NCBI GenBank assembly: GCA_003344405.1
Contig: NOWV01000379.1
Span: 1-31,132, forward strand
DNA: 31,132 nt
Origin: Trichoplax sp. H2
Taxonomy: Eukaryota > Placozoa > Uniplacotomia > Trichoplacea
Direction: 5' to 3'
The translations under genes and the position numbers were made by a program. Below are positions 16,201 to 26,696 of this stretch, piece by piece. The notes under the pieces are model-generated. The model had not been told where the DNA came from and searched no databases. It was given only the letters and a program-made list of their open reading frames with translations. Each line of letters starts with the position of its first letter. Positions within the stretch are counted from its first letter, which is position 1.

Positions 16201-17774
16201 CGGGCAAAATTTCATCAATCACCGTGTTGGTAATAAAAATTCGCTGAGACACTAATCCATTTTCAGCAAAGTAGCACTTTCACTAACGGTTTATGAAATT
16301 TTCACCCGGTTATTTTACAACTAATTGATAGCAGTCAGAGTATGTGGAATAGTGAATGTATTTTAATTAATATTACAGAATTAATAAAAACTATAGTGAT
16401 CCGGCCATTATCCAATCGAATCTATTCTAATCTTACAGGAAAAATAAAATCAACCATGGTAATAACGATTGCTAGCTATACAATGATATTTTAATCTTTA
16501 CAGCCGCAAAATGGTGAAATTTAAGCCGTAAGCATTAAATATCCAAACTACCACTAGAAATTTTTTATCGTCATAACGTTAAGAAATACCAGCCGATATG
16601 CAACGAAATAATTCGAGAAAATAATTTTACAGGCTGAATATCTTTAAAGACAAGGTTAGAGCACCGTACGTGATCCTATAATAATAATAATCTGTATCAC
16701 GGTCACCTATCTTACTTTATTTATCATGTTACCTGCACTAAATTATAAAAATGGGAATTCTCCGCCGTCATTGTGGCTATATTCGTAAATCCAGGCCCCA
16801 AGATGGCAACTTTGGTTGGAGGCTTACGAAGAATGTCGTAGTATGCCGATAAGCCTACGTGATTCTTGCCCTAAAAAACATAGATGACGTCTGCTTGAAT
16901 AGAAAGTGAATTAATCTCGACGAATGGCCGTCGCTATTATAATAGAAAGTCTGGTAATTATAATCTCTCCTTAAACGAGTAAAAGCTGTCGGTACAAAAT
17001 AAATTCCAATGGATTATCTCTATCACTATGCAGTAGATTACCATCAATGTCTCAACGCTATAGTATACTAGCTAAATCTTGTCGCACGGCAAAACCCTGA
17101 TAGATCAAATTGTATATGGACGACTGCAATATTTTATTTGATTTGAATGACAAAAATAGAATCATTAACGATATCATATTGCATGGACTTTAAAATTTTT
17201 CATACGAGTTACCGTAAATTATGAAAAAAATTGAGAACAAAGGGTGTCTGCGGTGCTAGTAAACGCTATCAAGTTTTCAACTTTGTTTCCGTAAAAGAAC
17301 TCTGAAAAGTTTTAATTTCGACATTTCCTCAATAGTACCGTATGTCAAACCACAATCACTGTCAGCGAAAATATACATGGCACAAGAAACCAGTTTGTGT
17401 AATTCAGTCGTAATGTTCTTCTATGCAGTGGCTTCTACTCGACGAAATGTTTTAAAATAGAGTTGAAAATTCGAGACTGCTTGAAGGAAATACTTTACCT
17501 GAGTATCTTTCCATAGTAATTTAAGCTTGTAGCCCGCTAGGATATCCGATCGATTATTTATGTCTTCCAGAGCCATTTCAACGGCAGGTATAACACCACT
17601 GGCATCCCAACCAATAGAATGCACAGGAAAGAGTCCTCCAATGTATAAATCTCCTTTATTATGTTGTTCCATATTGAATTCATTTTCGTGCGTATAATGT
17701 TCACCATTACCAGGATGAAATATTAAGCCGATGATGAGAAATAACATCAAGTTTAACAATATTTGTTGTATCAT
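10263..17774 (-). CDS. GABA-B-type class C GPCR, receptor A (complete, 16 exons)
   Basis: Minus-strand exons: 17774-17499, 16870-16733, 15233-15063, 14938-14831, 14706-14641, 13967-13770, 13527-13285, 13150-13084, 12941-12852, 12395-12245, 11700-11580, 11469-11320, 11266-11144, 11039-10704, 10588-10487, 10376-10263; 2454 nt, 817 residues. Signal peptide, then a Venus-flytrap domain: YIGGLFPVHSIGW, PAVEMALEDINNRSDILAGY, LFPTFFRT, IIIGLFHVEDSWKVFC, GFGYDAVWAVALAL. Seven membrane segments occupy about residues 465-745, ending LLFGAFLAYETRNIKI...NDSKEIAICIYN. Tail: IKRRRPS (an RXR-type basic motif), then a coiled coil (residues about 781-803) with I785, L788, V792, L795, L799, L802 in 3-4 spacing. 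GABA-B receptors are obligate-dimer, G-protein-coupled surface receptors, and this tail resembles the dimerisation and ER-retention tail of GABA-B1. Two likely ligand positions differ (see findings). Next to its tandem paralogue B. Confidence 0.92.
10290..10376 (-). other. C-terminal leucine-zipper coiled coil of receptor A
   Basis: The last exon encodes KENEIRKLKQEVDRLQSTLQ followed by VLN. Hydrophobic residues I-L-V-L-L-L fall exactly at a/d heptad positions. GABA-B1 and GABA-B2 pair through such tails; I infer the same use here. Confidence 0.75.
11701..12244 (-). other. Receptor A intron 10
   Basis: A 544-bp AT-rich intron between the TM1 and TM2 exons. I see nothing in it beyond splice signals (GAAAG|gtaact and tgttacag). 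Confidence 0.6.
12396..12851 (-). other. Receptor A intron 9
   Basis: A 456-bp AT-rich intron between the end of the ligand-binding domain and the TM1 exon. No further gene seen. Confidence 0.6.
13968..14640 (-). other. Receptor A intron 5 with a relic of the exon-6 acceptor
   Basis: A 673-bp intron. The exon-6 start and its acceptor read taaaagcctaattcaa on the plus strand at 13961-13976. The same 16 bases recur at 14431-14446 without an open exon beside them. Other loosely repeated fragments (gttg-tcgatat, tgctggtag) occur around it. This suggests an old local duplication, perhaps a decayed alternative exon 6. Confidence 0.4.
15234..16732 (-). other. Receptor A intron 2
   Basis: A 1499-bp intron between exon 2 (ending NLVQ) and exon 3 (starting VSYSAEG), the longest in receptor A. 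It contains the candidate nested gene on the opposite strand at 15692-16247 and a long antisense frame at 15752-16252. Confidence 0.7.
15692..16247 (+). CDS. Candidate nested gene inside receptor A intron 2, hypothetical
   Basis: Three plus-strand exons: 15692-15776 (phase 1 out), 15867-15918 (phase 2 out) and 16001-16247; 384 nt, 127 residues, no internal stop. The start is MDARLMGDEIRTLNSYYLEE; the middle reads RWKEQESSISVIRQIV; the last exon starts SLNRKMKVNISDNKIASSN. Splice signals: CAAA|gtaagc, tttaag|CA, GTCAG|gtatta, ctaccag|T. The first half looks like a short helical hydrophilic protein; the second half is less convincing, and it could splice again at AAG|gtaaat (16020) or TTG|gtaata. 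I do not recognise the family. A competing reading is the 166-codon minus-strand frame at 16252-15752, which overlaps most of it and is rich in hydrophobic residues. Only one of the two can be real; three phase-compatible exons favour the plus strand. Confidence 0.35.
16871..17498 (-). other. Receptor A intron 1
   Basis: A 628-bp AT-rich intron between the signal-peptide/first-lobe exon and exon 2. No gene or structured repeat seen. Confidence 0.6.
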
Positions 17775-20004
17775 CTTGTTCCAAATTAGAAATAATCGGT
17801 AGTAACGTTGTCGGGCACAAGTTGATTGAAATTTTTCGCTTTTTCCAATACGGAATTTTTCTCGTCAACAGCAATTTTAACTGGGGACAGTAAAGCTGTG
17901 ATTTGCATCGAATACACAGTACTACGACCAGTAAAAGTACCGTACTGAGTTTTATGACTACATCTCGAAAACAGACTGTAACATTGTTAAAAAGAATTTT
18001 TGTTACAATTACTTTATATGGTTAACTACTGAATGAGCTATAATCTTGATGATAATTCTCACCTGCGGCAGCGCTGCATAATAAGTTAACTTATGATTAA
18101 AGCGTTACAGAATTTAGGACCTATAAAAGGACAGATTAATTGTTTATGAGGTGATTAATAAATACTAGTTTCTATCTTAGCTGTATAGCTCTGCATGTAT
18201 ATCAAACAGTAACCAGATTGAAAGAATCTTTAATAATTCAAATTATAAATATTACAACACAAGTAGCGATATCATTACGAAGTAAAACTATATTTGAAGT
18301 ATGATTGATTTATGGTTACTAGTAAGCGATTATCACTCGACCAAATTTATAAACCGTGTTGAATAAGTTGAGAACATTCCGATGCAATAGATAATATTAT
18401 TTACAGTACCGTTAAAAAGGAGTATACGACATCTTGACTCGCTTTATTCACTCACAGTTAATATTTAATGCGACCATATCATAATATTTACTATTTATTA
18501 GACTTAAAACACCTGCCCAACGAAAAATCCGTTGTGAAAGTTTTGATTTGATGTTGTAGGATTAAAATTCCATCAATTATAATTATTAAGCTAGAGACAG
18601 TATTTTTATAATACGTTTAATCATGCTGGCTGTAAGCTGATTGAAATGAGAAGATAACGTTAAATCGTCAAATTCGACTTGAAATAATTCTAGAAAGTAC
18701 CGAGGATATAGAGCACTCTATTCTATAAATGCAATGTTTGATCATTTAATAAGTAAAATGCCACAATATGATAAGCAACTAGAACACATATTAACCACTT
18801 TCTTTGATTAACTATTTACTAGTATTTCTACTACTCTTATAACGAGAGATTATCAACACCATAACTATGGTATAATATGCTTATCAAATATATTAAATTC
18901 TTGAGTTACAGAATATGCTCCACTGAAACATTTAAGATTTAATGCAGCATGATCAAAAATTGGCAAACAATCCTAAATAGAAATATTGATTTTTATTACT
19001 TTTATAACCAGCCGGATTTCAAGGTGGAAGTGCAGAATTGTAGCCACAAATCTTGTAAAGGTCTTGAAGAAATAGATATTCTATAGTAAATATAATCTAT
19101 TTTCAATCGTCAAACTTTGATGGTCTAATAAGAAGCAATGGAAGTTTGACATACTCTTACATGCATACTGCAAGGGTACCTATCAACTAATTTTTCGAGA
19201 TGGAATATTTCTGGTACTTTTATACTGCAGTATGAGATTCTTAACTACGATTTTGAGTATAAAATTTACAAAATGCAGTACATTCTTGGAGTCGAACTTC
19301 CAAAAGGAAATCTGATTGACAACCAGTATACAAGAAAATCCTTAGATTTATTTTGATTTGCAAGGATGTCTTAACAAACATTACCACGGTAGATGTAAAC
19401 TGTAGTGCATAAAGGGGAAAATGTTTTTATTTACATGTAGATTCGTTAAAAGAGAAGGACTACAGAAATAACCATAAAGTTAAAATTTAATCTTCGACAA
19501 TATCTACAATAATCTAGCTAAATCAATCTCCTTGCTTATGATAAAATTGAATTATTTAGAAATTTTACTAAAATTAATTTCAAACTTTCAATTTTGATTG
19601 CCAAACGCTACATGGCTGCTAGCAACCTGTACATAAATGACAATCTAAACTGATTGTTATCCATTCAAGCACAATTTCAGATATATATTTTAAACAGAGA
19701 TGAATGCAAGAACATATAATAGAATTTATAGTTTTGGAAATGCACAGCTATTCTGACTCAACACGATCTTAAATTAAGATTATCAAACCACCCTATGAAT
19801 TTTTGTAATCATTTCTATAAATAAGCATGTAAAATGGGTCAAGAAAACATCCTTCTATTCAAAATTGTCTTAAACTATCATAGAATAACCACACTCAATT
19901 CAAAAGTACACGTATTTTTCGTAAAATAGCATAATTTAAGCTTTTATCATTCCATGGACTGGAATTGCTGCTGTATGTCATTACCGAGTTTACATGAAGA
20001 TATC
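17775..20004. other. Intergenic region between receptors A and B
   Basis: Contains the presumed promoter of receptor A and the 3' end of receptor B. A small GC-richer island at 18063-18098 reads NHKLTYYAALPQ on the minus strand and ends in a good donor (CCGCAG|gtgaga). It could be a leader exon for receptor A, whose ATG directly follows an AG (aacaag|ATG). Nothing else is supported; the rest is AT-rich with frequent stops. Confidence 0.4.
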
Positions 20005-23000
20005 TTATACAGCAGTTTGCCGTTTGCCATTGCCTTCCTTGTACCTACATGAATATAAGACAGTTAAAAGCAGCCCTACTTAACACATATTTGAGATAAT
20101 TGGGATAGTAGTGGCATTATTTCATTCGAAGCTAGCGACGAATAAACTGTTTTAATTTTAAAATAAAACCAGAATGTTCTCACATATTTTGGGGGGGGGG
20201 GTGCAGAGAGAAGTTATGGAATTTAATATCATAACGATCAGCATTAATTAATTAAAACGATTTTCAAGTTTGATGTATTTTATTTCGAGGCGATTAGTAA
20301 AAAGTACATCCTAAATGCTCCTACTATCGTACGATTCGTGCCTTATTTTCCTCGCACCCTCTTTTATATTCACTATTAGAATATAAATGAAAAAATTTAA
20401 TTTGTCTACCTGCAAGATAACATTAATTCTGAGTTTCCCATAGCGCTTTCGTATTTTTCGCTAGCCATCCTACTTGAAGCATTTTCATTCATTCTAAATC
20501 GAATACTAGAAGGTTTAGCATTGCCCTTCATCTAGGTAAACATAATGTCATATTTATACCAATATTAGAAAGTGCATATCATCTGCTTGACACTTAAATA
20601 TAAATCGTAGTTTTTTTAATAAGTACAGGTATTTATAACAATACTTAGTCGTACCTTAGGGAAGAAAAAGGTAAATAATGACATGGTTGTGCAATACAAT
20701 ATTAGACAACCAATAGCGGCGTAAACTTCGCCATGACTGTTGGGTATAACAAACGATATCGGTATAATAATAATGCACAAAATTGTTATGTTATATATAC
20801 AGAGAGCAATCTGTTTAGAATCATTCAGCTCTGAGAGTTTAATTTTTCTTGATTCGTAAGCTAAAAAAGCCCCAAATAGTAACACTATGCCGTTCAGGAT
20901 GAGTGTAGCGATAAGCCAATAAACGCCATAATTGCATGTACATACCCAGTAAGTATGTACAATTTTATATTTGTATCGATTAGGATCAGACTAGCATTGA
21001 TTTATAGAATAAGAAATATTACAAGAAAGTATTATGATTCAAATAAGAATGAGTAGTAGTCTAGTTAACTATATTTATGCGTAACTTATTACATACAATT
21101 TACATACGAATGATACGATATAAAAGTGAATAAATAAACTTACGATTGGCGGAGCTGCCATTTTTTCCGCCTTTAATGGATCGATTGCTGTCCAAAAGGT
21201 TAGTAGAATAGCTTCAATTGCCATTAATATCAGGACAATTGCAAGTAGATGAGAATCTTTTAATGGCTACAAGTAATAATTATAATGGATAAGTAATAGA
21301 AGTTACTTATCACAGCGACAGCTTCGATATTTACCGTAGATATACGTATCTTACCGAAGTTATTCGAAATCTAGTCGTTAAAACTTTGTAAGCTCTATAC
21401 GTTTTAGCAAATAGTGACCCTGCTGCTAAGGAGAATCCAATACTGTTTAGCCATGGTATTATCTATCCAGGTATATAAATTTAAGGAAATTATAAAAATT
21501 CTAGCTGTAATGTTCCGTAACAACTTGAAATTGAGTAAATTTTAGGAATTTATCAGGTATCTGCTGAAGTGATGTAATATTTTAATCAATCTCGATTGCA
21601 AATCTCCAATATTACAGGATTTTGAGTTTTGCTACGTACAAATTCCGAAAAGAGTTAGTCCGATAGTAAGATCTCACTAATTTCTGCCAACTTCAATGTG
21701 TAATAAAGACAAAGTTGCATAATTGATAGTTGCAGGCTTACCTTGCAATATGTATTAAGGTAGCTTGTATTATCGTCAATACCCATGATAATAACCGATG
21801 CGTATAGTAAGATGCACCCAGTCAGGATTAAATAATTGAGATTTGGACTTGATATCCTAATCTTGCTAATAATATGGAAAATTATTACTCGTTGATATCT
21901 GTCATCTTACATCATTTAACAAGCTTTTGTTCTTCGGCTAAGAAAGATTGCATTTATAAATATTCCACTAAAATTTTATGATAGGTGATACTTTAATAAT
22001 CAATTCGTGAATTACGTATGTAGATAACAATTCATCTACATGAAATTGTTAAATATTATCTTAATCTATTTCATATCTTAATACCGAGTATTTCGATATC
22101 GATAGTTGTAAAATAAAAAAAAGACGGCTATTATGATTCCAATAAATGATAAAGAAGCCATGATAATAAACAGATACAACGGTATTCCTGCATGAACTTC
22201 TTCAATAATATATCCTGATACTGGTGGCCGTCCACCTAATAAGATTTCATAATTTAGCGTTTATCCTCCATTTAATAATATCTAACATTTATTTTAATAT
22301 ACAATAAGTAAATGTTGCAGCTACCTGTCCAACGTATAGGTACTAACTCTGTTGCCTGAAAATCTATTCTGTCATTTTTATCTATTAATCCAACATTCAC
22401 AATTCTGTTCCCTAAATATTAATAGAAGCATATCAAAAATACAGCTAACTACAGCCTTTATACCTATGTTTATGCCACACCTTGTAGCTGCCTGAAAAGA
22501 TTAACACCCGGTGGCTCTTGATCAGAATTATTCAATATTTTAAATCCCTGTCCAAACAATAGTATCTGTCATTATAACTTAACTATCAATAAATGTCAGT
22601 AATCAAGAATATAGTCATTGTAATCACAGGAATTGCAATAGTTAGTCCACGGCCCTCTACCGAATAGCTGGATTTATGTTACTTACTGAAATCCCCTGAA
22701 ATTTTACTTTGCGCATTTCTTTAAGAATGGTCCTACCGACAAAAGAATCACTATACCGAAAATCATCTAAGCTCTTGTTTTCGGCAGCCAATTCTCGGAT
22801 AACATTATCAAGACACAATCCTATGGCCCAAATAGCATCATAAGCAAACCCAACGTATTGATTTTTTTCTATCTGTTTTTTTTCAGCGAGGTCTATGTAG
22901 CGTTGCTGAAATTGGTAAGGAGTCTAAATATGGTAATGAAAGCACAGTTATTAAATAGCGGCATACTAGCATAAGACTTTCTCATGACGTTAAACTTTAG

Positions 23001-26000
23001 CCAAGTTGGAAAAAAATTCTGAATGATAATTACTTAATACTTTGCGTAATGTTTGTGCTTTGGCCAGTACAGTATATGAATATTACCAGACATTTTGCTC
23101 AACTTACCATTCCCGATACTGCAGTGATATTATTGTATTCGATTTCAACGAAATCTACTATAAGATAATTCTGCGCAGCTTCTTTAATTTGTTCAGAGGT
23201 ACAGTTAATACTTGCATCATTGATACTATTTGTCCAGAAATTTTCCGTTATCCAACTAGTTACAAACCATACATATTCCCTTCCGTAAAGACCAAGATGA
23301 AAAGCCTAGTGTTTAAGGTGTTGTTAAAGCTCAGTATGTAAGTTCCTTTTGCTTATTTAAGTGTAATTTCAAGGGCACTAAATAATTGCTACAATTTATT
23401 ACCGTAGCCTGTAATTTACTCCAAATATAAGCTGGTATTTGCTAAAATTACTATACTGTAGTTAGAAAATAGATAGAAATATTCCACCCTCTAAAATGCT
23501 AGCCTTTCAATGACTAAGAATAAAGAAATTTTTGAATCTTCTTTTAATATTTGTTCTAAAAGTAATACACATACTTTAGAGGATTAAGCCATATTAGGAT
23601 TAATATCTTACTCTTATAGTTAAAACAGTTTAAAATTTAATTTCCTTATTTGTTTGCTATGCTCAGATCTTTATGTCTTAATCACTGAATAAGTTTCTCA
23701 TTTAGTTCGTACAGTAGGCGTTAATGACTAAGTACCAGGCCTGTTATTAATAATAAAATGCTATAATATCTCAATCAGCTAGCAACAAACTCTTCTACAC
23801 CTAAAAATCGGGGACGGATGTTCGCTAAATTGCTCTAGAGCACTTCTAAATATCTATAACCGGCCTTCAATATATTAGTCATGGTATAGCTACATTCTTG
23901 CAAATACGGCACATTTACTACGTTGCATTTTTTGATATCTTTAACAAATACTATCACAATAGAACAAATCCTCGATGCTCTTCTAGAGAGCGGCACGGCT
24001 ATTAAATTGAGATTAGCTGTCACTAATGTTGTAAACAGATTAGCCATACTGAATCCAGTGATTATCAAAAATACGTATACTACGCTTTCGAATAAAGTAG
24101 TTATAACTTAGCCAAATACTATATAATACTGCCGATAAAGTTATTGAATATTTGTGTATAGTAAATTACATTGCAACGCAACTAATTCTAGTCTAAATGA
24201 GTAGACAATATATCGGAATAAAATGTTAAACTTGAAAAAATTACTTGGCAGAAAGCTTTCACTGCATCAGCTTCGTGAATAAGCGCAATAATGATATGTG
24301 CTTTGCTATCCTACAAATATACAAACAGTACGCACGATTAGGTTTATAAATTGTAGCAGTAATTTGTCGAATAATTCTATGTAATAAATTGTCATATTTT
24401 TAACATGCTAACTATAAAAAATTCTATATACGTATTACAATCTCAAACAACACAGTAATTCTTTCAGATTTAATGTACGCGTATAATTAATTAATTCAAT
24501 ATAATTTAAAATCAAGGTTTAAAATTTACTGGAACATGAGATCAATTTTACTGTGCTGGTAGTCGGATAATTAATAAGATCTTTGATAGGCAACTATCAA
24601 CATTTTATAAAATGCGGGTACACGAGTTATTATAATGTAATAAGCTAATCCACGAATTTTCTATTATTTGACCATACTAATTGTAAACCTTTTCTAAATT
24701 AATCGCAAACAAGCTGCGTGACATTCTGGGGAATTTACCGCCAATGAATAGATACTATTGATCCGATAATCACAATAATAGCTAGTCTACAAAATTCTCA
24801 TCAACTGACTGCAACTATCGTAATTAAACGCGAAATGGTGAACATTTTTACGGTGATAAGTGCAGACGATTTACATGAATGACTGGGTATAGGTATAAGA
24901 ATAAGCTAATTCATGAAATTTCTCAATCATTTAATTGAGATATTACAGCAGGACTACTTTACATTAATTAATTCATAACAAGTCGCGTAACAATTCGTTG
25001 AGACGTAATAACTTGTGACATAACCCTCTAATACTAAAAGAAATAGACTGTATCAATTACTTACGTTACCTAAGGAAGGTAATTCTGTACATTTCATGTA
25101 ATCCTACTTACCAGAATACTCTTTAGTTCTCTTTTTAAGTTAGATAAATATGTAAATTCTTCGTCAGCTAAAACTTTTATTCCAGCTTTTCCAAGATCGT
25201 GTCTCAGTATTTCAACACCCTAAGCATCAAATAAGCTAATATTAAAACTTTTCCTACAGTATATAATACATTGCATAATCTCATGCTATCGCTGATACGC
25301 ATTTGATTTTGTTCTATCTATAATATCTAGTAGTATAGCGATACCAGTTATTAATATAATTCATTATTCAATTATTGCATTACCCTATTAAAGGTTACGC
25401 TAACAGTATGTAAAATAGCCACACTTGTCCAATTGTAATGCGCTAAAACCGGTAGAATTGGTCGTGTTAGATGTGTTATATCAGGACATGTCCTGAAAAA
25501 GTTGTGATATTTTTCACTATCTGATAGATCAGAGCTAACTGAAGCAAAGGAAACCTGAAAGTTATTAAATTAAATCAATTAGATTAATTAATTTATAGTA
25601 TATCGAATAAAGCATGATAATTTCCGTCCAAAATAATTCAACAAACGGTATCTGCCTCTCAGTCGTTTATTACCGCTAATATTAAGCAAAAAATTCTGAC
25701 TATGACTAATGAATCATAGCTATAAGCTTCGAAAATTAAATAAGTTAAACAATATTTGATATTGGTATATTGTAAATCATGCTATTTTTTCTCGCATTTA
25801 TTGTTCGTCTAGGTCGTAAGAGAAAATTTTTAATACTAGATTCTATTAATATGTCGGCGATGTTCATATAATAATTATGATAAACTTTTACCAGTACATA
25901 ACTAACAACATGTCGTAGCCATGCGTACTTGATTTATAACTCTAAATATTAGCAATTTTAGCATTTATTCTAAACTTGTTGATTCACAAATAAGCCAAAA

Positions 26001-26631
26001 AATCTTTATGGATAATAGCCAAAGTTTTCGTTCTTAGCAGGAGGCATAAATTTTACGACTACTTCAAATTAATATATGGGAAGTTCACTAATCGTATCTA
26101 TCCGATTAATCTATATCATCGCTATCTTCAAATTAATAGAACGGCTAAATATAAATTTATAATTTTTATGCTGTTGTATGCGATACGAAAGGCGATGACA
26201 ATATACACTAAATGGGCAGTACAGTATTAATCATACTTGGGTAATATACGTAGGTAGAATGCATTATTAATTCGCTAATTGAAAGACTCATGGTCACACA
26301 AATATGAAAAAGATCAGTAATTTTTCAGATGCATTGGAATAGAATGTGTCGTAGCATTTACTTGTCTCACATGTACATCCATCTATAGATTATAACAACT
26401 AGTAATATATCAGACAATGTGAATACATAGAAATTGACCGAATTTTGATAAACTCTATTAAATTGACGTTAGCCAATTCAATGAAAACAGTACCTGTAAT
26501 AAGTTAAAGGAAGGAATAACCATTGCAAGTGAGGCAATAACTTCAGAATATCCACCAGAAATCAATATTTGCGTTTTATGCTTCCATCTTGTAGTGTTTA
26601 AGAAATAGGATAAAGCATGCGATGAACTAGC
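20005..26631 (-). CDS. GABA-B-type class C GPCR, receptor B (first exon not found)
   Basis: Minus-strand exons: 26631-26494, 25554-25384, 25219-25112, 24310-24245, 23305-23108, 22923-22687, 22547-22481, 22411-22325, 22235-22085, 21865-21742, 21462-21355, 21266-21144, 20990-20655, 20531-20410, 20044-20005; 2076 nt, 691 residues without exon 1. Venus-flytrap marks: LSDSEKYHNFFRTC, AHYNWTSVAIL, AHIIIALIHEADAVKAFC, YVGFAYDAIWAIGL. Seven membrane segments follow, ending LLFGAFLAYESRKIKLSELN...PK. Every intron sits where receptor A has it, in the same phase, so this is a tandem duplicate. The exon matching A's signal peptide and first strand (about 92 residues) is not visible upstream. The end is uncertain: either a TAG at 20408-20406, or splicing at TGCAG|gtagac to a last exon ending KEGNGKRQTAV, whose final TAV fits a class I PDZ ligand. 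No coiled coil. Confidence 0.85.
20045..20409 (-). other. Proposed last intron of receptor B
   Basis: A 365-bp stretch between the tail exon and the short final exon. It holds the G11 run and no other feature. If the TAG at 20408-20406 is the true stop, this stretch is 3' untranslated sequence instead. Confidence 0.4.
20191..20201. repeat. G11 homopolymer
   Basis: Eleven consecutive G in the proposed last intron of receptor B, preceded by TTTT. It resembles the run at 2833-2843. Confidence 0.8.
23306..24244 (-). other. Receptor B intron with an unexplained open frame
   Basis: A 939-bp intron between exons 5 and 6 (receptor A numbering). It contains a minus-strand open frame of 90 codons at 24107-23835 and a plus-strand frame of 62 codons over the same bases. 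The minus frame includes LIITGFSMANLFTTLVTANL, loosely like the hydrophobic turn in exon 2 of these receptors. I cannot assign it. Confidence 0.5.
24311..25111 (-). other. Receptor B intron with a diverged tandem duplication
   Basis: An 801-bp intron. Segments around 24640-24730 and 24890-24990 share the order taagctaatyca-gaa-tttct, attaat and aagyygcgtaac, about 245 bp apart. They look like two old copies of one unit. No coding frame. Confidence 0.5.
25555..26493 (-). other. Receptor B intron between exons 2 and 3
   Basis: A 939-bp AT-rich intron (receptor A numbering: exon 2 to exon 3). No gene, RNA gene or clear repeat seen. Confidence 0.55.
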
Positions 26632-26696
26632 CTACCATATAATACAGATTCGATTTAGTACGTAGTATATATGAACGAGACTGGATGCGAAATCGG

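Noticed and set aside
15752-16252. 166-codon minus-strand frame as an independent protein gene
   Set aside because: No motif, no leader or splice context, and it conflicts with three phase-matched plus-strand exons. Mentioned only as the alternative reading.
23042-23341. 99-codon plus-strand frame
   Set aside because: It is the antisense shadow of receptor B exon 6, which aligns residue by residue with receptor A exon 6.
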